Below are positions 44,878-54,816 of a stretch of 64,000 nt of DNA, piece after piece. Source of the DNA: an uncultured Alphaproteobacteria bacterium (GTDB lineage: Bacteria; Pseudomonadota; Alphaproteobacteria; CAAHEQ01; UBA3637). The translations under genes were made by a program, and so were the position numbers. The notes below the pieces were generated by a model. It had not been told where the DNA came from. It made no database searches and worked only from the letters and a program-made list of their open reading frames with translations. How positions within the stretch are numbered: the first letter of the stretch is position 1; each line of letters starts with the position of its first letter. Location: contig CANPXT010000003.1 of assembly GCA_947586835.1 (NCBI GenBank), positions 1-64,000 on the forward strand, read 5' to 3'.

Positions 44878-45789
44878 ATGAAAAATAAAATAAACGGTTG
44901 GCTGATTATTGATAAGCCTGTTAATACGGGATCTACAAACGTTGTTTCCCGATTAAAAAGAATACTGCATCCCGAAAGAATCGGACATGCCGGTACGTTA
45001 GATCCGCTGGCAACCGGTGTTTTGCCGATTGCATTGGGAAGTGCAACCAAAACCATTCCGTTTGTTATGAACGGCAAAAAAACATATGTTTTTGAAGTTT
45101 CATGGGGCATGCAAACGGAAACAGATGATCGGGAAGGAGCCGTTATTTTAACCTCATCTGTTCGGCCAAGTCGGGAAGACGTGGAAAAAATCATTCCTTT
45201 TTTTACGGGAACGATTTTACAAACACCACCGACATACAGTGCTTTAAAAGTTAACGGAAAACGGGCGTATGCTTTGGCGCGTAAAGGGCAGGAAGTGACT
45301 TTATCGGCACGTCCCGTTCAAATCGATTCGCTTCGTATTTTATCGCATACGGGTGAAACAACCGTTTTTGAGGTTGTATGCGGTAAAGGTACATATATTC
45401 GATCATTAGGACGAGAAATGGGGGAAAAATTGGGTTGTTACGGTTTTATTTCTTCACTCAGGCGTACAAAATGCGGTCCGTTTGATATTAAAAATGCAAT
45501 TTTACTTGAAAATTTTGAAAAAGAAGTTTATAATGGCTTCGGTTTGAATCTTATTTCGGTTTTAACCGCACTGGACGACATCTTGGTGCTGGCCGTAGAT
45601 CGAAAAGATTTAAACGCGTTGGCACACGGACAAGCTATCGGTATCGATGCGTTTTCGTCCGCTCAAAGAGAACGTTTAAGTCGATCAGCGCAACAAAGCG
45701 TTGTCGGATTGGCGTTTGATGGTCAACTGATTGCGTTGGCAAAATATGAAGGGGTGTATTTAAAGCCGTTTCGTGTTTTTGTCGATTAA
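44878..45789 (+). CDS. truB: tRNA pseudouridine-55 synthase
   Basis: TruB makes pseudouridine 55 in the T-loop of tRNAs and helps tRNA folding. The 303-residue protein has the catalytic motif [14 protein letters not shown] (aspartate near residue 42), the [11 protein letters not shown] motif, Y-A-L-A-R-K-G, the G-T-Y-I-R-S-L segment and a C-terminal PUA-like end. The start gives the usual G-W-L-I-I-D-K-P-V near the N-terminus. No ribosome site is seen before the ATG, unlike nearly all other genes here. rpsO follows after 29 bases and then pnp, a classic cluster. Confidence 0.95.
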   Translation: MKNKINGWLIIDKPVNTGSTNVVSRLKRILHPERIGHAGTLDPLATGVLPIALGSATKTIPFVMNGKKTYVFEVSWGMQTETDDREGAVILTSSVRPSREDVEKIIPFFTGTILQTPPTYSALKVNGKRAYALARKGQEVTLSARPVQIDSLRILSHTGETTVFEVVCGKGTYIRSLGREMGEKLGCYGFISSLRRTKCGPFDIKNAILLENFEKEVYNGFGLNLISVLTALDDILVLAVDRKDLNALAHGQAIGIDAFSSAQRERLSRSAQQSVVGLAFDGQLIALAKYEGVYLKPFRVFVD

Positions 45790-45818
45790 GTTTAATTTTT
45801 TACGGAAAGGAAAAAACG

Positions 45819-46088
45819 ATGTCGCTTTCAAAAGAAAAAAAACAACAAATTGTCAAAGACTATGCTGTGCAAGCCGGAGATACGGGTTCACCGGAAGTTC
45901 AGGTTGCTGTTTTAACGGCAAAAATTGAATATTTATCCGAACACATGAAAACCCATGCCAAAGATTTTCATTCTCGTCGCGGGTTAATGAAAATGGTTTC
46001 TTCTCGTCGGCGTTTGTTGTCTTACTTAAAGAAAGAAAATGAAGAGCGTTATGCAACTTTAATTAAAAAATTAGGTTTGCGTAAATAA
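45819..46088 (+). CDS. rpsO: 30S ribosomal protein S15
   Basis: S15 binds the central domain of 16S rRNA early in 30S assembly. The 89-residue protein matches the standard length and pattern: [13 protein letters not shown], the [10 protein letters not shown] motif and R-R-x-L-L-S-Y-L-K. It has a good GGAAAGGA ribosome site. The rpsO-pnp order and the hairpin between them are conserved in many bacteria; in E. coli that hairpin region is also processed by ribonucleases. Confidence 0.98.
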   Translation: MSLSKEKKQQIVKDYAVQAGDTGSPEVQVAVLTAKIEYLSEHMKTHAKDFHSRRGLMKMVSSRRRLLSYLKKENEERYATLIKKLGLRK

Positions 46089-46094
46089 ATCTCC

Positions 46095-46130
46095 AAAGGG
46101 GAGTGTCAAGGGATACTCCCCTTTTATTGT
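46095..46130 (+). terminator. rpsO-pnp intergenic terminator
   Basis: AAAGGGGAGT and ACTCCCCTTT form a perfect 10-bp stem followed by TATTGTTTG. The short T-run suggests partial read-through into pnp. Confidence 0.8.
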
Positions 46131-46149
46131 TTGTAGGAAGGAAAAGAAA

Positions 46150-48300
46150 ATGAGTATATTTACAACATATAAAAAAGAAATTGAATGGGGTGGAAAAACA
46201 CTCTCGATTGAAACAGGTAAAATATCCAGACAGGCTGATGGTGCCGTTATTGTCAAATATGGCGATACGGTCGTTCATGCGGCTGTTTGCGCCAGCAAAA
46301 AAGAGCCTGATACTTTTGAAGATTTTATTCCGTTGACGGTCAATTATATTGAAAAAAGTTATGCGGCGGGGCGTATTCCGGGCGGCTTTTTTAAACGGGA
46401 AGGCAAGCCCTCCGAAGAAGAAATTTTAACATCGCGTTTGATTGATCGTCCGATTCGGCCGTTATTTGTGAAAGGTTTTAATAATGAAACGCAGGTTACG
46501 GCAACATTATTAAGTTTTGATATGAAAACCCAGCCGGATATTGTGGCAATGATTGCTGCTTCTGCGGCGCTTACCATTTCCGGATTGCCGTTTTTAGGCC
46601 CCATTGCCGGTGCCCGAATCGGCTATGTGAACGGCGAATATGTTTTAAATCCCGATGTGGATTTGTTAAAATCAAGCCAATTAAACTTGGTTGTTGCCGG
46701 TACGCAGGAAGGTGTTTTAATGGTGGAATCGGAAGCACAGGAGCTTTCCGAAGAAACAATGCTCGGAGCTGTATCTTTCGGGCACGATTGCATTAAACCC
46801 GTTATTCAAATGATTATTGAATTGGCGGAAATGTGCGCCAAAGAGCCGTGGAGCGTGAAAGAAGAACCGGCGGAATATGAAGTTGTGCGTAACGAAATTT
46901 CCGCGCAATTGGGTGAAGAAATCAAGTCGGCTTATCACATTCACGAAAAACAAAAACGGTTATCCGCGTTAGATGAAATTCGCGAAAAAGCCAGAGCTTT
47001 GTTTGCCGATAAAGAAGCTGAAAGTGCCGTTTGCGATAAGGTGTTCCATGAGTTGGAAGCGCGCACGGTACGGGATATGGTTTTAGATACGGGCTTACGC
47101 ATTGACGGAAGGGATACAAAAACCATTCGCGTGATTGAAACGGAAGTCGGTGTGTTACCGAAAACGCATGGTTCGGCATTGTTTACGCGCGGCGAAACGC
47201 AAGGTTTGGTTGTTGCCACATTAGGCACGGGTGAAGATGAACAAATTGTCGATTCGTTAGCAGGCGAATATAAAGAAACATTTATGTTGCACTATAATTT
47301 CCCGCCGTTTTCCGTAGGTGAAGTCGGTCGGATCGGATCACCCGGTCGGCGTGAAATCGGTCACGGAAAATTGGCATGGCGTGCCATTCATCCCATGTTG
47401 CCGAGCAAAGAAGAATTCCCTTACACCATTCGGGTTGTGTCGGAAATTATGGAATCGAACGGTTCATCATCAATGGCAACGGTTTGCGGTTCCACTTTGG
47501 CGTTAATGGATGCCGGCGTACCGATGAAAAAGCCGGTTGCGGGCATTGCCATGGGCTTAATTAAGGAAAAAGACAAATTTGTTGTTTTATCCGACATTTT
47601 GGGTGATGAAGACCATTTGGGCGATATGGACTTTAAAGTTGCCGGAACCAGAGACGGTGTGACCGCTTTGCAAATGGATATTAAAATCACCTCAATCACC
47701 AAAGAAATTATGGCACAAGCGTTGGCGCAAGCACATGAAGGCCGTTTGTTCATTTTAGGAAAAATGGCAGAATCATTGGCAGAGCCGCGGGCAACAATCA
47801 GCGAAAATGCACCGCGCATTTTATCTTTGCAAATTGATAAAGAAAAAATTCGGGATGTGATTGGTACCGGCGGTAAAGTCATTCGTGAAATTGTTGAAAA
47901 AACAGGTGCCAAAATTGATGTTGAAGAAGACGGAACGATTCGTATTGCTTCCGTTTCCGGTGAAGCGGGCGAGCAAGCCTTAAAATGGATTAAAGGCATT
48001 GTAAGCGAACCGGAAATCGGCGCTGTTTATGACGGAACCGTCGTCAAAATTATGGAATTCGGTGCATTTGTGAACTTTATGGGTAATCGGGACGGACTGG
48101 TTCATGTGTCCGAAATCGCCCCGCATCGTGTTGAAAAAGTTACCGACGTTTTAAAAGAAGGTGATAAAGTTAAAGTTATTTGCATCGGTATTGATAATCG
48201 TGGTAAAATTAAATTGTCCATGAAGCGGGTTAATCAGGAAACGGGCGAAGAAATTCCCGTGGAAGAAAAACCTAAACATCATAAACCGGCAGCAGAATAA
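46150..48300 (+). CDS. pnp: Polyribonucleotide nucleotidyltransferase (PNPase)
   Basis: PNPase degrades RNA 3' to 5' using phosphate and is part of the degradosome. The 716-residue protein has two RNase PH-like halves joined by a helical domain (core motifs R-P-I-R-P-L-F and [10 protein letters not shown]), a KH domain ([12 protein letters not shown]), and a C-terminal S1 RNA-binding domain ([18 protein letters not shown]) ending in a charged tail. Length and domain order are standard. It is preceded by GGAAGGAAAAG and followed by a strong terminator. Confidence 0.97.
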   Translation: MSIFTTYKKEIEWGGKTLSIETGKISRQADGAVIVKYGDTVVHAAVCASKKEPDTFEDFIPLTVNYIEKSYAAGRIPGGFFKREGKPSEEEILTSRLIDRPIRPLFVKGFNNETQVTATLLSFDMKTQPDIVAMIAASAALTISGLPFLGPIAGARIGYVNGEYVLNPDVDLLKSSQLNLVVAGTQEGVLMVESEAQELSEETMLGAVSFGHDCIKPVIQMIIELAEMCAKEPWSVKEEPAEYEVVRNEISAQLGEEIKSAYHIHEKQKRLSALDEIREKARALFADKEAESAVCDKVFHELEARTVRDMVLDTGLRIDGRDTKTIRVIETEVGVLPKTHGSALFTRGETQGLVVATLGTGEDEQIVDSLAGEYKETFMLHYNFPPFSVGEVGRIGSPGRREIGHGKLAWRAIHPMLPSKEEFPYTIRVVSEIMESNGSSSMATVCGSTLALMDAGVPMKKPVAGIAMGLIKEKDKFVVLSDILGDEDHLGDMDFKVAGTRDGVTALQMDIKITSITKEIMAQALAQAHEGRLFILGKMAESLAEPRATISENAPRILSLQIDKEKIRDVIGTGGKVIREIVEKTGAKIDVEEDGTIRIASVSGEAGEQALKWIKGIVSEPEIGAVYDGTVVKIMEFGAFVNFMGNRDGLVHVSEIAPHRVEKVTDVLKEGDKVKVICIGIDNRGKIKLSMKRVNQETGEEIPVEEKPKHHKPAAE

Positions 48301-48318
48301 TTTTTGCCGATAAAACGA

Positions 48319-48350
48319 AAAAGGCTGCTTTTTGGGGCAGCCTTTTTTAT
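48319..48350 (+). terminator. pnp terminator
   Basis: AAGGCTGC and GCAGCCTT form the stem, followed by TTTTTT. Confidence 0.9.
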
Positions 48351-48365
48351 TGCAGGATAAAATTT

Positions 48366-49496
48366 TTATTTTTTATTTAAAATGTTTTCAAAATTGTTTT
48401 TGAAAGAGGCAAGGGTATGATTTTGAATAAAATCAGGCCAATAAGGTTCAAAATCTTGTTTTTTAATCAAGCCTGTATCTGTTTTTTCCATTATCTGTGC
48501 TAATTCGGCTGCATTTTGCGTTTCAAACAAAACACCTCTTTTGCCGTTTGCTAAAATTTCCCGCGGACCGGAAACACAATCGGATGAAACGGGGATAGTA
48601 CCGCAAATCATGGCTTCAAGCAATACCATTCCGTATCCTTCCGAGAAAGAAGATAAAATTAAAGCTTTCGATTGACGGATATAAGGGAAAGGGTTTGCCG
48701 TATCTCCTTTTAAAATGACATTTTTTTCAAGATGCAGGTTATAAATAAAATTTTTATAATATGAAAACAGTTTACCCGTTCCCAGAATATAAAGTTTTGT
48801 TTCAGAATGTGTTTTTTCATGAAAAATTTTATAGGCCTTAATGAGTGTTAAAATATCTTTTTCGGCATTAATACGTCCGACACTAACAAAAAAGGGTGCT
48901 TGATTTTCGGGAATGTCGACTAAACTTTGTCGGGCAATTTTTTCAACATCAATCGGATTTAAAATGGTTTCTATAGAAAGTTCCGGCAATTTTGCTTTTA
49001 CGTTTTTCTTAAATGTATGACTGACCGAGATTATTTTATCATATTCTTTAATTTTATTATTTAAATTTTTTATCTTCCACCAATAATCGGTGCTGTTTTG
49101 TATCCAACACCATTTTTGAAAAGAAGATGGCAAATGTTTGGCATAAGGATAAAAACCAAAGTTTAAAAAATCAATCCATACCAGTGTGTTTTCATCGCAA
49201 AGTTCTTTCATAAATTTTAAAGACTTAAAAAAGGGCTTCCATCGTGTTAATATTTTCCAACAAATTTTTTTAAAAAGCTTTGGTGGCTTGACAAGTCCCG
49301 GAAATAAGTTTTCCAAGCATATAATATGAATATTGCATGAAGAAAACTCATCAAACAAAGGGCATTTATCCGGCTGTTTTTTAATAATCACATAAATATC
49401 ATAATGCGCTTGAAGAGCTTTAATTGAGTTAACCAAAACTCGTTCGGTACCGCCTGTTATAAAGTGTGATATGTTGAAAATAATTTTGTTTTTCAT
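48366..49496 (-). CDS. Glycosyltransferase, GT4-like
   Basis: The 376-residue protein has the GT-B arrangement. An N-terminal glycine loop (F-I-T-G-G-T-E-R-V-L-V) is followed by the linker with S-V-G-R-I-N-A-E-K-D, the donor-binding domain, and the retaining-enzyme motif E-G-Y-G-M-V-L-L-E-A-M (E-x7-E). Enzymes of this kind transfer sugars to lipopolysaccharide or capsule. No other glycan gene adjoins it; it is followed by no operon partner and converges with pnp. The donor and acceptor cannot be read from sequence. AAGGG precedes the ATG. Confidence 0.85.
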   Translation of the reverse strand: MKNKIIFNISHFITGGTERVLVNSIKALQAHYDIYVIIKKQPDKCPLFDEFSSCNIHIICLENLFPGLVKPPKLFKKICWKILTRWKPFFKSLKFMKELCDENTLVWIDFLNFGFYPYAKHLPSSFQKWCWIQNSTDYWWKIKNLNNKIKEYDKIISVSHTFKKNVKAKLPELSIETILNPIDVEKIARQSLVDIPENQAPFFVSVGRINAEKDILTLIKAYKIFHEKTHSETKLYILGTGKLFSYYKNFIYNLHLEKNVILKGDTANPFPYIRQSKALILSSFSEGYGMVLLEAMICGTIPVSSDCVSGPREILANGKRGVLFETQNAAELAQIMEKTDTGLIKKQDFEPYWPDFIQNHTLASFKNNFENILNKK

Positions 49497-49661
49497 AAAA
49501 TCCCTTCGGAAAAATTTTTTAGAAAAAAAATCGCGATCAGACTTTAAATACTTTTATATGTCTTTATTGTTCCGTATAATTATTTCACAAGGTAAACAAA
49601 TACGTCATTTTGTTGTGTAAGATACGACATATCTGTCTTATAAAGTTTTTTCTCCAATAAT

Positions 49662-50348
49662 TTATTCTTTAACCGGTAAATCTTTTAAAATGTAACCTCG
49701 ACCCCAAACGGTTTGAATATATTCTTCCTCAGGTGCTAATTTTTCAATTTTTCGCCGAATTTTACATAAAAATACATCAATGATTTTCATTTCCGGTTCG
49801 TCCATACCGCCATATAAGTGATTTAAAAATTGCTCTTTATTAATGGTTGTTCCTTTACGCAACGCCAATAACTCAAATAAGGCATATTCTTTACCGGTTA
49901 AGTTTAAGACTTTGCCGTTAATGGTAACAATTTTAGAATTCAGGTTAATTTCCATACCGCCGGTGCGAACCACGGCATCAGCATGCCCTTTGGCACGACG
50001 CACGATGGCATTGACGCGCGCGACCAGTTCCGTTCTGTCAAACGGCTTTGTTAAATAGTCATCGGCCCCGCATCCGAAACCTTTCACTTTTTTATCGGGC
50101 GCCGTTAATCCGGATAAAATAAGAACCGGCGTGTCAATATGGGCATTGCGCAATTTTCTTAATACTTCATACCCTTCCATATCGGGTAATAATAAATCAA
50201 GAATAATAATATCATATTCATAAAGTTTGGCAACTTCTAAACCGTCTTCGCCCAAATAAGACGTATCAACAACCATATTTTCCTTTTTCAAAATAAGGGA
50301 AATGTTTTGACTGACAGTTTTGTCGTCCTCAATTAATAAAACACGCAT
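49662..50348 (-). CDS. ctrA: Cell-cycle response regulator CtrA
   Basis: CtrA is the master regulator of the alphaproteobacterial cell cycle, an OmpR-type response regulator binding TTAA-N7-TTAA sites. The 228-residue protein has a receiver domain with acidic E7-D8-D9, phospho-acceptor aspartate at residue 51 ([10 protein letters not shown]), the conserved T/S and K residues (L-S-G, L-T-K-P-F-D) and a winged-helix domain with V-W-G-R-G-Y-I-L. It starts M-R-V-L-L-I-E-D-D as in Caulobacter. The C-terminus ends P-V-K-E, not the Ala-Ala that targets Caulobacter CtrA to ClpXP, so turnover may differ. A CtrA box lies just upstream. Confidence 0.95.
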   Translation of the reverse strand: MRVLLIEDDKTVSQNISLILKKENMVVDTSYLGEDGLEVAKLYEYDIIILDLLLPDMEGYEVLRKLRNAHIDTPVLILSGLTAPDKKVKGFGCGADDYLTKPFDRTELVARVNAIVRRAKGHADAVVRTGGMEINLNSKIVTINGKVLNLTGKEYALFELLALRKGTTINKEQFLNHLYGGMDEPEMKIIDVFLCKIRRKIEKLAPEEEYIQTVWGRGYILKDLPVKE

Positions 50349-50378
50349 GGGACTGCCTCCTATAAAAATGTTTGATAA

Positions 50379-50393
50379 TTAACTTTATGTTAA
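50379..50393. promoter_or_regulatory. CtrA box between ctrA and the divergent histidine kinase gene
   Basis: TTAA-CTTTATG-TTAA matches the CtrA consensus TTAA-N7-TTAA on either strand. It is 31 bases before the ctrA ATG and about 150 before the kinase gene, suggesting autoregulation. Confidence 0.65.
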
Positions 50394-50541
50394 TTTTTAT
50401 TTTTTTGCAAGTATAACTTTTCATAAAACAGAAAAAAATGAAGTTTTTTGAAGAAGAATTAAAGTTTTTTCTTTTTTATATGCGAGAGTCTGCCTCGTTT
50501 TTTGTTTTTTTAACAACTATTTAAATAAAAAGGATATTGAA

Positions 50542-52332
50542 ATGCCACAAAAGAAAAAACGAATCGATTTTCATCGCTTTTGGCGACAAATGCCTTGTTG
50601 CAGAGCTTTTAATCAAATGAATATCGGTGTTGTATTCACGTTAAACGGTTCCGTTGAGTTTATAAACGGGCAGATGTGTCTGTATTTAAAAAAAACGCCG
50701 AAACAATTATACGGGAAAAGTTGGAAATATATTTTTCGCGGTAATCAGCCGTTAATTGATGCTTTGTTTCGTGCGGAGCAAGCGTTGAATGAAACGGAGT
50801 GTTGTTATTATCTGACCAAAAAATCAATTTTTCCGTTTTGTGTTCGCCGACGTGTTTTTCGCATTATGAGTTATTGGATACATCCGCAGAATAAAAAAGC
50901 GGGTATTTGTTGGGTGTTTCAGGATATGACCGAATTGGTTTCGCAAAAACAATTAAGTTTGTATGAAAAAACATCCGTTCGTGTATTTGAATTATTGCGT
51001 GAATCGGATGGTTCTTTTAATGAAAAGCAGATTTTTTATCGTTTGACACAAGAAATTTTCAGGCAATATCGTTTCCAAAGTGCCGTTTTTTTGAGTTTTG
51101 AAAATCAAACCCTGTTACCGGCATTTTCTTTCGGCGCCGATGAAGTTTTTTTATCGGCATTGCAAGCGCTTTTGAAACAAAAAGAGACGATTTCTCAATT
51201 AACGGCATATAAAGCGGCTCAAACGCGTCGAGCCGTTTGCTGTCGTAATATGAAGGCACATCGATTTTATCAGGTACTTATTCAAACAAAAACGAATGAA
51301 ACGGAACCACGGGAGTTAGCGGCGGTTTGTTCTTTTCCCGTTATCGTGCGCCGTCAACTGCAAGGAGTTATCAGCTTTTACGGTACGGATCCCGATTTTT
51401 TTGATTTTATGTTAATTTCTCACTTAAAACAGCTTATTCATGCGGTTTGTTTATATATGGGTGAGGTTCGAATGCGCAAAAAACAACAATTATCCCTCTA
51501 TTTGTTACGAGCGCGTTTGGAAAATCAGGTAAAAGAATTGGAAAAAAATAAAATTTTAATGCAAAAACAAATGGCGGAATCCAATAAAATAGTGGCCGAT
51601 TTAATAGATGCGCGTCATCGGGCCGTGTCAGGACGCGAAACACAAATGAATTTTTTGGCAAACGTCAGTCATGAATTACGCACGCCGCTGAATGCCGTTT
51701 TAGGTTTTGCGCAGATATTGGCATCGGAGACATTCGGTCCGTTGGGTCAGCCCGTGTATAAAGAATATGCTTCTTTTATTCAAAAAAGTGCTTTTCACTT
51801 GCTGGGATTAATTAATGATATTCTGGATGTTTCCCGTGTGGAAACGGGAAAAATTGTTTTAAACGAAACGACGGTTGATTTGAAAAAAAGTTTAAAGGAA
51901 GCACTTGATTTAATTTCACAATATCCCGGTGCGGCTTTTCGTAAAATAACATTGCATTTCTCGGGAAAAATAAAATTATGTGCTGATGAGCGCGCTCTGC
52001 GACAGATTTTTTTAAATATTCTTTCCAATGCCGTCAAGTTCACGCGAAACGGCGGAAAAATTGATATTTTTGTTTCGCAAACCCCTAAAAACATACAGTT
52101 GATTTTTCAAGATAACGGTATCGGCATTGCTTCCGATAAAATTGATTCGTTATTCAAACCGTTTGCTCAAATTGAAAATATTTTAACCCGTTCGCACGTC
52201 GGATCAGGATTAGGACTTGTATTAATTAAAAAAATGGTTATACTACATCAAGGAACGGTTCGTTTGGAAAGCAAAGAGGGGCAAGGAACAAAGGTTATCG
52301 TTTGCTTTCCTGCAAGTCGAAAAGTTATTTGA
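50542..52332 (+). CDS. PAS-type sensor histidine kinase (PleC/DivJ/PdhS-like dimerisation domain)
   Basis: The 596-residue protein has an N-terminal PAS-like part (about 20-135), a GAF-like middle region (about 150-310), a coiled coil, the HisKA domain with the phospho-histidine in N-V-S-H-E-L-R-T-P-L-N-A (about residue 377), and an ATPase domain with N-I-L-S-N-A-V-K-F-T, D-N-G-I-G-I and G-S-G-L-G-L. The stretch after the histidine (F-G-P-L-G, Y-x-E-Y-A, H-L-L-G-L-I-N-D-I-L-D-V-S) is the pattern of PleC/DivJ/PdhS kinases, which act on DivK and PleD above CtrA. No membrane helix is visible, so it is probably cytoplasmic. Divergent from ctrA. Confidence 0.85.
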   Translation: MPQKKKRIDFHRFWRQMPCCRAFNQMNIGVVFTLNGSVEFINGQMCLYLKKTPKQLYGKSWKYIFRGNQPLIDALFRAEQALNETECCYYLTKKSIFPFCVRRRVFRIMSYWIHPQNKKAGICWVFQDMTELVSQKQLSLYEKTSVRVFELLRESDGSFNEKQIFYRLTQEIFRQYRFQSAVFLSFENQTLLPAFSFGADEVFLSALQALLKQKETISQLTAYKAAQTRRAVCCRNMKAHRFYQVLIQTKTNETEPRELAAVCSFPVIVRRQLQGVISFYGTDPDFFDFMLISHLKQLIHAVCLYMGEVRMRKKQQLSLYLLRARLENQVKELEKNKILMQKQMAESNKIVADLIDARHRAVSGRETQMNFLANVSHELRTPLNAVLGFAQILASETFGPLGQPVYKEYASFIQKSAFHLLGLINDILDVSRVETGKIVLNETTVDLKKSLKEALDLISQYPGAAFRKITLHFSGKIKLCADERALRQIFLNILSNAVKFTRNGGKIDIFVSQTPKNIQLIFQDNGIGIASDKIDSLFKPFAQIENILTRSHVGSGLGLVLIKKMVILHQGTVRLESKEGQGTKVIVCFPASRKVI

Positions 52333-52344
52333 AAGGGTTAAAAA

Positions 52345-53568
52345 ATGCGTCGATTACTTATTTTTCTTGTGTTTGTTTGTGTTTGTTTAGCAATTTATCC
52401 GGCAGATGCCGCAAAAAATGCTCAAAAAGGAAAACGTTTTCAGGCCAACACGACACAACAAGAAGTTGTTGAAGAGGAAAAAACCAACAGTCATAAAAAA
52501 ATCAGTAAAAAATCAATATTCGGTTGCGGAGAAGATCACCCGATTCGCGTTGCCGGATTCGTTACAAATGCCCCGTTCGGTTGGGTAAACGTCATACCGG
52601 CAAAGGGTATGAACCCGGAGCAATATGTGAACGGCGGCTTTTCTTACGACTTGTTTGAACAAATTGTTACCGATGCCGGCCTTAAAATTCAAAATGTCGG
52701 ATATACTTCTTATCAGGAAGCCATGCGAGATTTACGGCGCGGAAAAATAGATGTGGTTGCCGGCGGTTATTTCGATTATCATATGTTGGGTTCCGGCGTT
52801 AATTTAATGTTTCCGAGCTATTTTACCAATCCGATTATTCCGTTATTTTTAAAAGGAAAAGAAAAAGAAGTGCGCTCTTGGGATGATTTAAAAGGATTAA
52901 AAGGCGTTGTTCGGCAGGAAGAAAACATTTATTCCCTTATTTTTAATCAGTTGCCGAAAGATATAGAAATTAAGCAAGTCAGCGGTTCTAAAAAAGCTTT
53001 TACGATGTTATTAAAGGGTGAGGCAGATTATATTTTAACCAGCTTATATGCCGGCGAATCCGAAGTGCGGCGTTATAAATTAATTAGCGATATTTATTTT
53101 TCACCCCAAGCGCTTGTTTCGCCGGAATTATTTTTTGTGTTTTCTTCGCACAGTGATTGTCCGCGTATTAAGAAAAAGTTAGAGCCGATTTTAAGAAAAT
53201 TAAAAGAAAATAAAGATGCCTATCAAAAAGCATTTATTGAATATATTGATGAATGGGGTTTGCGTTTTCAAAATTCCAAAGGTTTGAAACAGGAATTGTA
53301 TGAAGAAGAACAAAAAATAACAGCTCCCGTTGAGTCGGTTGATCAAGAAGATAACACCATTGCTTCCGATTCGTCCGATATTGAATCGGATCAATCAGAC
53401 AAATCCGATCAATCGCATACGGCTGATAAAAAAGTATCATCAGAGAATGAAGTAACAAAACCATCTTCGAATCAAAACGCAAAAACAAATGTGAAAAAAA
53501 CGAACGAATCAAAAGAGGAAAAATCAAATCATCCGTTGACACCGGCCGAAAGAATTCGTAATTTATAA
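52345..53568 (+). CDS. Periplasmic solute-binding-like protein (SBP_bac_3 type) with acidic tail
   Basis: The 407-residue product has a signal peptide (ending A-D-A-A, about residue 23), a charged linker, and a type II binding fold at about 65-310. Typical landmarks are G-G-F-S-Y-D-L-F-E-Q-I-V, D-L-R-R-G-K-I-D-V-V-A-G-G and L-L-K-G-E-A-D-Y-I-L-T, as in amino-acid binding proteins. The last 90 residues are a Ser/Asp/Lys-rich tail. No ABC permease or ATPase of the matching type is nearby. The gene starts 13 bases after the histidine kinase, so the two are probably coexpressed. The ligand is unknown. Confidence 0.7.
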   Translation: MRRLLIFLVFVCVCLAIYPADAAKNAQKGKRFQANTTQQEVVEEEKTNSHKKISKKSIFGCGEDHPIRVAGFVTNAPFGWVNVIPAKGMNPEQYVNGGFSYDLFEQIVTDAGLKIQNVGYTSYQEAMRDLRRGKIDVVAGGYFDYHMLGSGVNLMFPSYFTNPIIPLFLKGKEKEVRSWDDLKGLKGVVRQEENIYSLIFNQLPKDIEIKQVSGSKKAFTMLLKGEADYILTSLYAGESEVRRYKLISDIYFSPQALVSPELFFVFSSHSDCPRIKKKLEPILRKLKENKDAYQKAFIEYIDEWGLRFQNSKGLKQELYEEEQKITAPVESVDQEDNTIASDSSDIESDQSDKSDQSHTADKKVSSENEVTKPSSNQNAKTNVKKTNESKEEKSNHPLTPAERIRNL

Positions 53569-53586
53569 CGAAATGTTGTTTTTTCA

Positions 53587-53615
53587 TTGACAAAAAAAGG
53601 TTTTTGTCGAATACT
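53587..53615 (+). promoter_or_regulatory. Promoter of the MORN-mla operon
   Basis: TTGACA (53587-53592), 17-base spacer, AATACT (53610-53615). The spacer also holds an inverted repeat GACAAAAA/TTTTTGTC overlapping the -35, which could be an operator or the end of the upstream transcript. Confidence 0.5.
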
Positions 53616-53633
53616 GAAAAAAAAAGGACAGAT

Positions 53634-54803
53634 ATGAAAAAAAGTTTAAAGCTTTTATGTTTTTTGTTGCCGGGGTTTTTTGTTTCCGGAGGTGTTTTTT
53701 ACGGTTGGCAATTTTATTATCCGCATGTGGAACGCCAATATTATCCGAACGGGCAGATACAAACCGAAACAATGTATAAAGGGAAAGTAAAAAACGGTGA
53801 ATCGAAAGTATATTATGAAAACGGTCATTTAAGGTTGTTGATGACATATGTCGATGGTCGGTTAAGTGGTTGGTTTCGGCAATATTATCCCGACGGAACG
53901 TTAATGACAGAGTTTGTACGTGAGGGTGATAAAATAAACGGACCGTTGAAAGAATATTATAAAAACGGTGTTTTAAGATATATGGAAAATTACTCCGATG
54001 ATATGTTAGACGGGGAAAGTATCGAATATTATCCTTCCGGAAAAATTAAAGAATCAATATCTTATCAGAAAAATTTTAAAGAAGGTCTGCATAAAGTTTA
54101 TTTTGAAGACGGTACTGTAGCCGTTGAAACACCCTTCCATAATGATAAAATAAACGGAGAGAAAAAAGTGAATTATCCGAACGGTATTTTACGGTTAGCC
54201 ATTCCGTTTTCCGATGATAAAATAAACGGTGTCGTTCAAATGTTTTATCAAAATGAACAAATGCAAGCGCAAATTCCATATGTCAATGATGAAATTTACG
54301 GCACCATGATTGAATATGATGAAAAAGGAACGGTTATCGGAAAATATCCTTATATTCATAATGAACGTGACGGTGTGGCACGGTTATATGATGAAAACGG
54401 GTTGCTGATGTTGGAAATACCTTATTTGAAAGGCAAAATTAACGGAATTGTCATTGAATATTTTGATGACAATCAACCGCACGGTAAAATTCCTTATATA
54501 AATGATCAAAAAGAAGGATTGGCTCAATTTTTCTATCCTGACGGGAAAATTGCCAAAGAAGTTTCGTTTTCAAAAGATAAGTTTGAAGGAATCAGTAAAA
54601 ATTATGATAGGAACGGTCATTTGATGATGGAAGTTTTTTTCCGAAACAATCAAATTATTGAAGGATTTTCATATCAATCAGGCAAAAAAGAACCGTTATC
54701 ATCGGCAGCTCTTGAGGAACTTAAAAATTTACAGCATATATTATTTTATGATAATCGTTCGGTGGGTGAACAGTTGTTGGACAATTTGATGAATCGGCAA
54801 TAA
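53634..54803 (+). CDS. MORN-repeat (variant) envelope protein
   Basis: The 389-residue protein has an N-terminal signal/anchor helix (about 5-24) and then about thirteen units of roughly 23 residues with the pattern Y-Y-x-N-G-x-L/I-x-x-x-x-x-Y-x-x-x-K-I/L-x-G, the MORN_2 type seen in YwqK-like proteins. These units form a long beta-hairpin sheet. Helices may follow at the C-terminus. MORN proteins often contact membranes or phospholipids. The gene sits 13 bases before the mla genes, so a role in lipid transport or envelope scaffolding is a fair guess. The start is the ATG at 53634; a TTG-led extension lies in the promoter. Confidence 0.75.
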   Translation: MKKSLKLLCFLLPGFFVSGGVFYGWQFYYPHVERQYYPNGQIQTETMYKGKVKNGESKVYYENGHLRLLMTYVDGRLSGWFRQYYPDGTLMTEFVREGDKINGPLKEYYKNGVLRYMENYSDDMLDGESIEYYPSGKIKESISYQKNFKEGLHKVYFEDGTVAVETPFHNDKINGEKKVNYPNGILRLAIPFSDDKINGVVQMFYQNEQMQAQIPYVNDEIYGTMIEYDEKGTVIGKYPYIHNERDGVARLYDENGLLMLEIPYLKGKINGIVIEYFDDNQPHGKIPYINDQKEGLAQFFYPDGKIAKEVSFSKDKFEGISKNYDRNGHLMMEVFFRNNQIIEGFSYQSGKKEPLSSAALEELKNLQHILFYDNRSVGEQLLDNLMNRQ

Positions 54804-54816
54804 ACGGTGTGATAAA

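Noticed and set aside
53604..53633. TTG-initiated extension of the MORN protein
   Set aside because: It would lie inside the promoter and has no ribosome site; the ATG at 53634 has AAAAGGA and opens the signal sequence.
53730..54660. Repeated DNA units considered as a CRISPR or satellite array
   Set aside because: Repeats of about 69 bases are degenerate at DNA level and encode MORN units.
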